NCBI GenBank assembly: GCA_947304475.1
Contig: CAMZBE010000089.1
Location: 1 to 6,237, forward strand
Source of the DNA: an uncultured Clostridia bacterium
Lineage (GTDB): Bacteria > Bacillota > Clostridia > Oscillospirales > CAG-272
Direction of reading: 5' to 3'
DNA: 6,237 bases
Shown piece after piece: positions 1 to 6,237 of this stretch (position 1 is its first letter; each line of letters opens with the position of its first letter). Position numbers and translations under genes: made by a program. A model generated the notes under the pieces. The model had not been told where the DNA came from, made no database searches, and saw nothing but the letters and a program-made list of their open reading frames with translations.

Positions 1-416
1 CAGTCGACGTTCAGCGGCTCGTCGAAACTGACCTCCCGTTTCCGCCCCGCCGTCTTGCGCAGGAACATCAGGATCTCGTTCTCGATGCAGCGCGAGGCGT
101 AGGTCGCGAGTTTGATATTCTTCTCGGGGGAGAAGGTCGAAATCGCCTTCATCAAACCCATAGTCCCGATCGAAATCAGATCCTCGATCCCGACGCCCGT
201 CCCGTCAAACTTCTTGGCAATAAAGACCACCAGACGCAGATTGTGCTCGATGAAACGCGCACGCATCGCGCCGTCGGTTTTGGAGAGCAGGATCGCCTCC
301 CGTTCCTCTTCGCCCGAAAGCGGAGGCGGCAGAACGTCCGCGCCGTTGACGTAACAGACCTCTTCCGGGGAAAACAGTCCCCGCAACAGTCGTCTTATCC
401 GTGTAAACAGTCCCAT
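1..416 (-). CDS. sigE: RNA polymerase sporulation sigma factor sigma-E precursor (pro-sigma-E), C-terminally truncated by the window edge
   Basis: Sigma-E directs early mother-cell transcription during endospore formation; it is made as an inactive membrane-associated precursor and activated by SpoIIGA. About 138 codons are visible from the ATG at 416. The N-terminus MGLFTRIRRLLRGLF is a basic, amphipathic pro-sequence, followed by EEVCYVNGADVLPPPL, which aligns with the EVYYIGGSEALPPPL segment around the B. subtilis processing site. Sigma region 2 follows with RFIEHNLRLVVFIAKKF, GIEDLISIGTMGLMKAI and KLATYASRCIENEILMFLR, ending at EVSFDEPLNVD. These phrases match SigE rather than SigK, SigF or SigG as I know them. 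Regions 3 and 4 lie beyond the left edge. An AAAGGAG at 435-429 precedes the start by 12 bases, a slightly long spacing. The gene follows spoIIGA by 22 bases, so the two are surely co-transcribed. By alignment the pro-sequence is about 21 residues, shorter than the 27 of B. subtilis (inference). Confidence 0.95.
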   Translation of the reverse strand, partial: MGLFTRIRRLLRGLFSPEEVCYVNGADVLPPPLSGEEEREAILLSKTDGAMRARFIEHNLRLVVFIAKKFDGTGVGIEDLISIGTMGLMKAISTFSPEKNIKLATYASRCIENEILMFLRKTAGRKREVSFDEPLNVD

Positions 417-438
417 TCGGGTAAATCACTCCTTTCTT

Positions 439-1290
439 TCACTGTGCGATCTCCGCAGATACGATCCCGTCGCACCCCTCGGGGATCCCGACACGGTCCC
501 GGACAACGCCGACAACGACCGCCTCTTCCCTTTTTCGTCTGCCGCTCCCGATCACGGCGCGGTCGGGGCGGTATCCGTGCATCAAACGCTTGCCCGAAAC
601 CGTCTGATACGGGATCAGATAGTAGCGTTTCTTTTCGTCGTAGGCAAGCGACGGTTCAATCCCCTCTTCGGTCGTGAGCAAAGCGGGCGGAACGAGCCCC
701 TCGCACGCTTTCGATGAGAGCAGGATCACCGCACGTCCGGTCATGGGCTCGCGAAGAAGGCACCCGCTGTCGGTCATCAAGGTAAGATCCCGCGTCCTAT
801 CCCCGACCGTGATGCGGCACCCCACCTCGCGCGACGTCCCCGCGGAAGAGAGCCGGCGCGAGAGCGATACCAACGCCGAGGAGAGCAGGAACAGGACGAG
901 GAACGCGACCACCTTTCCGCCTACGTCCCCTTCTGCGGGCAGACGTCCGAAAAACCGAACCGCGAGCGTGAACAGCACCGTGATCGCCCCGCCAAAGAGA
1001 AACGAGACCAGCCAGAGAAGGAAGAGGCAGGAAAGAAATCGGCGCCACCCGGGAAACCCCAGTCCCAGAAGCGTCAGGGCGATCCCCGAAAGCATCACCG
1101 AGAGGAGCAGGAGCGGATAGGTCGGGATCAGGATCAGGGCGGGCAGAGCGTAGAGCGCACCGAAGAGCGAACCGAAGATCAGGCGAGTGCGGTGAAGGCG
1201 GATGCGACAAAGTTTTCCGACGGTCAGTAGGACGAGATAATCGGCGGAGAAGTTGACAAGAAACAGAACGTCCGCGTAAACCACCGGCAC
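439..1290 (-). CDS. spoIIGA: Sporulation sigma-E factor-processing peptidase SpoIIGA (membrane aspartic protease)
   Basis: SpoIIGA sits in the asymmetric septum and cleaves the pro-sequence from pro-sigma-E after a forespore signal. The protein is 283 residues, close to the family length. The N-terminal half has about five hydrophobic segments (roughly residues 6-23, 37-57, 59-78, 84-109 and 126-142). The cytosolic half carries the aspartic protease motif TDSG with catalytic Asp174, followed by EPMTGRAVILLS, then YYLIPYQTVSG and GYRPDRAVI, all typical of the family. The B. subtilis motif is DSGN; here it is DSGC. I chose the GTG at 1290 because it follows AAAGGGGG with a 7-base gap and gives the usual start VVYADVLFLVNF. 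The frame stays open up to 1395, but that extra N-terminus looks non-coding and would overlap the putative promoter. It ends with TGA just before sigE. Assignment is firm from motifs plus neighbour. Confidence 0.93.
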   Translation of the reverse strand: MPVVYADVLFLVNFSADYLVLLTVGKLCRIRLHRTRLIFGSLFGALYALPALILIPTYPLLLLSVMLSGIALTLLGLGFPGWRRFLSCLFLLWLVSFLFGGAITVLFTLAVRFFGRLPAEGDVGGKVVAFLVLFLLSSALVSLSRRLSSAGTSREVGCRITVGDRTRDLTLMTDSGCLLREPMTGRAVILLSSKACEGLVPPALLTTEEGIEPSLAYDEKKRYYLIPYQTVSGKRLMHGYRPDRAVIGSGRRKREEAVVVGVVRDRVGIPEGCDGIVSAEIAQ

Positions 1291-1305
1291 GGCAAGTCCC
1301 CCTTT
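1291..1305 (-). promoter_or_regulatory. Ribosome binding site deciding the spoIIGA GTG start
   Basis: The minus strand reads AAAGGGGG from 1305 to 1298, followed by the 7 bases ACTTGCC and then GTG at 1290. This strong purine tract at ideal distance selects the GTG over the upstream in-frame codons up to 1395. The resulting N-terminus begins directly before the first membrane segment, as in other SpoIIGA proteins. Confidence 0.7.
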
Positions 1306-1331
1306 CAAACGACGGTTCGTCCCGTAAGACC

Positions 1332-1365
1332 ATTGTATGCGGCGAGGGCGGAAAAAGATGTCGCA
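1332..1365 (-). promoter_or_regulatory. Putative spoIIG-type promoter with long spacer and Spo0A-box-like element
   Basis: On the minus strand a good -10 hexamer TACAAT lies at 1337-1332. No acceptable -35 is found 16 to 18 bases upstream, but GCGACA (4 of 6 matches to TTGACA) lies at 1364-1359, 21 bases upstream. The same bases read on the plus strand give TGTCGCA (1359-1365), a 6 of 7 match to the Spo0A box TGTCGAA. The B. subtilis spoIIG promoter is known for an abnormally long -35/-10 spacer of about 22 bp and activation by phosphorylated Spo0A, so this arrangement fits the expected position and logic. The predicted leader to the GTG is about 35 bases. It is a pattern match only, since short motifs occur by chance. 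Confidence 0.45.
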
Positions 1366-1397
1366 TCGGGCACCGATTCCGGGTTCTTTTTGCAAAA

Positions 1398-1426
1398 CGA
1401 AAACGCCCCGGGAAAATTCTCCCGGG
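1398..1426 (-). terminator. Second, weaker terminator-like hairpin downstream of ftsH
   Basis: On the minus strand CCCGGGA (1426-1420) pairs with TCCCGGG (1413-1407) around a 6-base loop. The 3' side continues GCG, TTTT, CG, TTTT, an interrupted U tract. It lies just after the main ftsH terminator and probably acts as a back-up, insulating spoIIGA from read-through. Confidence 0.6.
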
Positions 1427-1429
1427 ACG

Positions 1430-1458
1430 AAAAACCGCCGGAGAAAAAACTCCGGCGG
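1430..1458 (-). terminator. Rho-independent terminator of ftsH
   Basis: On the minus strand CCGCCGGAG (1458-1450) and CTCCGGCGG (1443-1435) form a perfect 9-bp GC-rich stem with a T6 loop, followed by TTTTT (1434-1430). It starts 12 bases after the ftsH TAA. Read on the plus strand the stem has no T tract after it, so it is directional for the ftsH transcript. Confidence 0.92.
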
Positions 1459-1470
1459 TCAAATATTCGG

Positions 1471-3567
<2,097 letters not shown>

Positions 3568-3610
3568 GGATCTCTTCTGCCTGTACCTTTCTCTTTTTCG
3601 GGTGGACCGG

Positions 3611-4161
3611 TTATTTCGCGTAAACCTCGGGTTTCAGCACTCCGACGAACGGAAGCGCCCGGTATTTCTCGTCGTAATCGAGACCGTATCCGACGACGAA
3701 CTCGTCGGGGATCTCGCGTCCCACGTAGTCGGGCGTGAACGCGACCTCGCGACGCGAGGGTTTATCGAGCAGCGTGCAGGTGCGCACCGACTTCGCGCTC
3801 CCTTGAGTTTGAGATATTCGGTCAGATACGAGAGCGTGCGTCCGCTGTCGACGATATCCTCGACGACGATGACGTTACAGTCGCCAATGTCCTTTCGCTG
3901 CAGGTCGAGGTGGATGTTGATATTCCCGGAGGTGGTCGTCCCCGCTCCGTAGGAAGAGACCTTCATGAAGTCGATCTCCACGGGGGACTGCAGTTTCTTC
4001 ATCAGGTCGCCCATAAAGACCACCGATCCCTTCAGGATCGCGACGAGCAGCAGCCGTCCGCCGATCTTGCTGAAATCGGCGTCGATCTCGCCAGCCACCT
4101 TGGTCACCAACGCGTCAAGTTCCTTTTCGTCGATCAGGATCTTTGAAATGTCGTGGTTCAT
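3611..4161 (-). CDS. hpt: Hypoxanthine phosphoribosyltransferase (HPRT), frameshifted; 182 residues when repaired
   Basis: HPRT salvages hypoxanthine and guanine to IMP and GMP using PRPP. From ATG 4161 it reads MNHDISKILIDEKEL, then LKGS (43-46), SSYG (69-72) and the PRPP-binding VVEDIVDSGRT (99-109). After GCG (Ala122, 3798-3796) the frame slips. The unshifted frame gives about 53 unrelated residues to a TGA at 3634. Removing the two bases CG at 3795-3794 restores KSVRTCTLLDKPSRR, VGREIPDEFVVGYGLDY and LPFVGVLKPEVYAK, ending with TAA at 3611. The repaired 182 residues fit the roughly 180-residue family without a gap. AGAGAGGGG (4177-4169) lies 7 bases before the ATG, so HPRT can start independently, yet the frame is also continuous with TilS upstream. 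It could be an assembly error or a true lesion that removes the purine-binding part. Confidence 0.9.
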
Positions 4162-5604
4162 TGTCGGTCCCCTCTCTTTTGATCCGGAGCATTCTCGTCC
4201 TTTGTATTCCTTCACGCGGTCGGTAAGACCGCCGCAAACCGAGATCGTGACGACCTCGTCCCGTTTTCCCCGTCCGTCACACCCGTCACGCACGGCACAA
4301 CCCGGGATCCAGAGGACGCCGGCGCCGTCGCAGAAGAGCGGATAGTCCCGGCGGATCTCGCGCGGAACGCGGTGGGACGAGAACACCGTCCGTACCTCGT
4401 GCGTCATGCCGCCGTACGTGATCCGGTCGCCCGGTGCCGGCGGTCTGACGATTACGTTCCCTTCTATTGTAGCAGAAGAGAGAATGACTTTTTTAGACAG
4501 ATTGTAAACATTTGAAGAAGCGATTGTTTCGGACGCGCTTGACGCGACCGAGAAGGTCACGAGATCGCCCGAAAAGCCGATCGTCGTCTCCCCGGGTACA
4601 AGCGTGACCGGTTCGCGGGAAACGCCCCGGTTTTCGGAAAGGAAAACCACCGTATCCCCGACGCAGGAAAACGCGATCCCGCGGGGGAACGAAACCGTCC
4701 CGTCGCGCTCCTTCCTAATTTGCGCAACTGCCGCGTCAATATGCACCGCCTCGGGCATCTCGCCGCCGATCTTCGCGAATTCCGCGCGAAGCACGCGCTT
4801 CAGGATCGGATCGGGGAGTTTGCGAAGCGCCGAACGTTGCGCCCTTTCGTTTTGCGGCACGGCGTCTGCGATTTCGGAAAGATACGCGTCGTCCTCACGG
4901 AAGCGAAGAGAACACTCGTAGAGCATTTTCCCGGGATCGGGCGTCAGGTGCGAAAGGCGCGGCAAAACGTCGCGCCGCAGATAGTTCCGTGCGCAGAACG
5001 GATCGGCGTTGGTCGAGTCGCAGACGAAGGGGATCCCGAGCGACGACAGCGTCTTCCGGATCACGTCCGACGGAACGTCGAGGATCGGGCGGATCACGTT
5101 GTCCCGCAAGACGGGAATTCCACCCGCGCCCTCGGTTCCGCAACCGCGCAAAAGCCGGAACAGAACCGTTTCCGCCGCGTCGTCACGGTTGTGCGCCGTC
5201 GCGATATACCGGAATCCGGGGAGTTCCGCAAGCCCTTTCCGCAGGGCGTCGTAGCGAAGACGGCGCGCCGCCGTCTCGATGCTCTCTCCGGTCTCTTTGC
5301 AGGTCGCGGGCACGTCGACCGAAACGACCTTCCCCGGCACGCTGAGCGCCCGCAGCGTTGCAAGACAGAACGCAGCGTCTGCCTTCGCCTCTTCCCCGCG
5401 GATGCCGTGTTCGACGTGCAGGGCGGCGAGGGGAAACCCGATTCTGTCACGCAGGGCGATCAGCACCCGGAGCAGAAAGGTCGAGTCCGCCCCGCCCGAG
5501 TAGGCGACGAGGATCCCGTCACGCTCCGTAAGGCGTACGCCCGCGCGTTCGAGCAGTCGTTCTGCCTGGCGGGTGAAGGAAAAGAAGGAAGACGCGGGAT
5601 CCAT
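3634..5604 (-). CDS. tilS: tRNA(Ile)-lysidine synthase TilS, in frame with HPRT (TilS-HprT read-through protein)
   Basis: TilS attaches lysine to C34 of the CAU anticodon of tRNA-Ile2, converting its charging to isoleucine and its decoding to AUA. The N-terminal PP-loop ATPase is complete: SGGADS (36-41), HVEHGIR (63-69), TAHNRDDAAET (136-146) and CDSTNADPFCARNYLRRDVLP (195-215, partly quoted from the family signature). The C-terminal TilS domain (about 385-436) has RPPAPGDRI, then YPLFCDGAGVLWIPGCAVR. TilS should end near residue 460, but there is no stop: about 20 linker residues lead straight into HPRT at Met482. Listeria has an annotated bifunctional TilS/HprT, so a fusion is plausible. 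As read, the frame continues to 3634 (656 residues) with a non-HPRT tail caused by the frameshift near 3794. The start ATG shares one base with the dnaB stop, implying translational coupling; no strong ribosome site is seen. Confidence 0.92.
   Translation of the reverse strand: MDPASSFFSFTRQAERLLERAGVRLTERDGILVAYSGGADSTFLLRVLIALRDRIGFPLAALHVEHGIRGEEAKADAAFCLATLRALSVPGKVVSVDVPATCKETGESIETAARRLRYDALRKGLAELPGFRYIATAHNRDDAAETVLFRLLRGCGTEGAGGIPVLRDNVIRPILDVPSDVIRKTLSSLGIPFVCDSTNADPFCARNYLRRDVLPRLSHLTPDPGKMLYECSLRFREDDAYLSEIADAVPQNERAQRSALRKLPDPILKRVLRAEFAKIGGEMPEAVHIDAAVAQIRKERDGTVSFPRGIAFSCVGDTVVFLSENRGVSREPVTLVPGETTIGFSGDLVTFSVASSASETIASSNVYNLSKKVILSSATIEGNVIVRPPAPGDRITYGGMTHEVRTVFSSHRVPREIRRDYPLFCDGAGVLWIPGCAVRDGCDGRGKRDEVVTISVCGGLTDRVKEYKGRECSGSKERGPTMNHDISKILIDEKELDALVTKVAGEIDADFSKIGGRLLLVAILKGSVVFMGDLMKKLQSPVEIDFMKVSSYGAGTTTSGNINIHLDLQRKDIGDCNVIVVEDIVDSGRTLSYLTEYLKLKGARSRCAPARCSINPRVARSRSRPTTWDARSPTSSSSDTVSITTRNTGRFRSSEC
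3794..3798 (-). other. Frameshift site in HPRT (GCGCG, one CG too many)
   Basis: The minus strand reads AAGGGAGCGCGAAGTCG at 3804-3788. Dropping one CG from GCGCG gives GGA GCG AAG TCG (G A K S), which continues in a perfect HPRT frame for 60 more residues to the TAA at 3611. A one-base loss would also restore frame but would add a residue relative to the B. subtilis alignment. Confidence 0.85.
4162..4177 (-). promoter_or_regulatory. Internal ribosome binding site for HPRT within the fused frame
   Basis: AGAGAGGGG (4177-4169) followed by a 7-base gap and ATG 4161 matches a good Shine-Dalgarno arrangement. It encodes KERGPTM in the fused frame, so the same bases serve as linker codons and as a likely internal initiation site. 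This supports a separate HPRT product in addition to any fusion. Confidence 0.65.
4466..4474 (-). promoter_or_regulatory. Possible extended -10 promoter inside tilS, ahead of hpt-ftsH
   Basis: TGCTACAAT on the minus strand (4474-4466) matches the extended -10 form TGnTATAAT with one mismatch. It lies in a conspicuously AT-rich pocket (about 4460-4530) within an otherwise GC-rich gene and about 300 bases upstream of the HPRT start. There is no convincing -35 at 16-18 bases, so this is weak evidence. Confidence 0.25.
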
Positions 5605-6237
5605 TATCCCGCGCTCCCGGTCCCGGCGTTATTGGTCTTCTCCGCCGTGATGAATTTGGTGAACTGACCGTTCCAGGTCATCTTGACGTCCTGCAGGGCG
5701 CCGTGGCGGTTCTTCGCGATGATGATCTCGGCGGTGTTGACCTCGATGTTCGCCTGCGCTTTCGCGCCCTTGGTGTCTTTATAGTATTCGTCGCGGTAGA
5801 GAAACAGGACGATATCGGCGTCCTGCTCGATCGCGCCCGAGTCGCGCAGATCGGACAGCATCGGCTTCTTGCTCTCTCTCTGTTCGGGACCGCGCGAAAG
5901 TTGCGCGCAGCAGACGACAGGAACCTTCAGTTCCTTTGCCATGATCTTCAGATTGCGCGAGATGTCGGCGACTTCCTGCACGCGGCTCTCGATATTCTTC
6001 GACGCCTGCATCAACTGCAGATAGTCGACCACGACCAGCCCGAGGTTCTTCACCCGGCGGAGTTTCGCCTTCATATCGGCGACGGTGATGCCCGAGGTAT
6101 CGTCGATCAGGATATCGCACCCCGCGAGCATCGCGGTCGCGTCGGCGATCCGCTGCCAGTCCTCGGGACGGATCTCCCCGGTACGGAGCGCGTGGCTGTC
6201 GACCATCGCCTCGCTCGAGAGCATCCGGTTGACGAGT
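5604..6237 (-). CDS. dnaB: Replicative DNA helicase DnaB, C-terminal ATPase part (5' end beyond the window)
   Basis: DnaB is the hexameric fork helicase that unwinds DNA ahead of the replisome. The visible 210 residues cover most of the RecA-like domain: LVNRMLSSEAMVDSHALRTG, DWQRIADATAML, the ILIDDTSGIT segment, Walker B-like LVVVDYLQLM, ADISRNLKIMAKELKVPVV, the sensor region AQLSRGPEQR, SDLRDSGAIEQDADIVLFLYRDEYY and the arginine-bearing EIIIAKNRHG, ending WNGQFTKF. The N-terminal domain, linker and Walker A lie beyond the right edge. The C-terminus has a short Thr/Asn/Gly-rich tail (KTNNAGTGSAG). The TAA stop shares a base with the tilS ATG. No substitutions at key positions are evident. 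RadA or phage helicases are excluded by the continuous match to chromosomal DnaB motifs, as far as visible. Confidence 0.96.
   Translation of the reverse strand, partial: LVNRMLSSEAMVDSHALRTGEIRPEDWQRIADATAMLAGCDILIDDTSGITVADMKAKLRRVKNLGLVVVDYLQLMQASKNIESRVQEVADISRNLKIMAKELKVPVVCCAQLSRGPEQRESKKPMLSDLRDSGAIEQDADIVLFLYRDEYYKDTKGAKAQANIEVNTAEIIIAKNRHGALQDVKMTWNGQFTKFITAEKTNNAGTGSAG

Noticed and set aside
1291..1395. N-terminal extension of SpoIIGA to an upstream start
   Set aside because: It would cover the promoter-like region; the GTG at 1290 has a strong ribosome site and gives the standard N-terminus.
1407..1458. Adjacent inverted repeats as a mobile or repetitive element
   Set aside because: They are two different stems with T tracts immediately after a stop codon, fully explained as terminators.
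797..1462. Minus-strand frame overlapping spoIIGA in another register
   Set aside because: It is Arg/Pro-rich, overlaps the terminators and the true SpoIIGA frame, and shows no hydrophobic pattern or motif.
4720..5667. Plus-strand open frame of 315 codons opposite tilS
   Set aside because: Same shadow effect; the minus strand carries all TilS motifs and the plus-strand product resembles no family.

Overview
The window reads as a core chromosomal segment of an endospore-forming Firmicute, most likely a GC-rich, uncultured Clostridia lineage. The evidence is the pair SpoIIGA and pro-sigma-E, which are sporulation-specific, together with a dnaB / tilS / hpt / ftsH housekeeping run and strong AGGAG- or GGGG-type ribosome binding sites. 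Base composition is clearly GC-rich apart from one short AT-rich pocket inside tilS. The species cannot be named from this window.

All genes lie on the minus strand, so the layout reads from high to low coordinates. From 6237 to 5604 is the C-terminal part of the replicative helicase DnaB (cut by the window edge). Its stop codon overlaps the start of tilS (TAATG). From 5604 the tilS frame runs without any stop into a hypoxanthine phosphoribosyltransferase (HPRT) domain, giving a TilS-HprT read-through protein. HPRT also has its own Shine-Dalgarno and ATG at 4161. After 43 bases comes ftsH (3567 to 1471), closed by a strong intrinsic terminator and a second hairpin. A 180-base intergenic region then carries a probable sporulation promoter for spoIIGA (1290 to 439), followed 22 bases later by sigE (416 to the left edge, truncated).

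The first block covers replication, tRNA-Ile2 lysidine modification, purine salvage and membrane proteolysis. The second block is a signal-activation pair: SpoIIGA is the membrane aspartic protease that removes the pro-sequence of sigma-E in the mother cell.

I see no mobile element, CRISPR array, RNA gene or new multi-gene system. The unusual points are within genes: an in-frame amber codon at position 46 of ftsH, an Asp in place of the aromatic residue of the FtsH pore loop, a DxDxDG-type repeat in the FtsH extracytoplasmic domain, and a frameshift in the HPRT domain that is repaired exactly by removing one CG dinucleotide. There is also an unstopped TilS-HPRT junction and a spoIIG-like promoter with a long spacer. 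The amber codon and frameshift lie only about 360 bases apart, so a local consensus error or real gene decay must be settled before biological interpretation.
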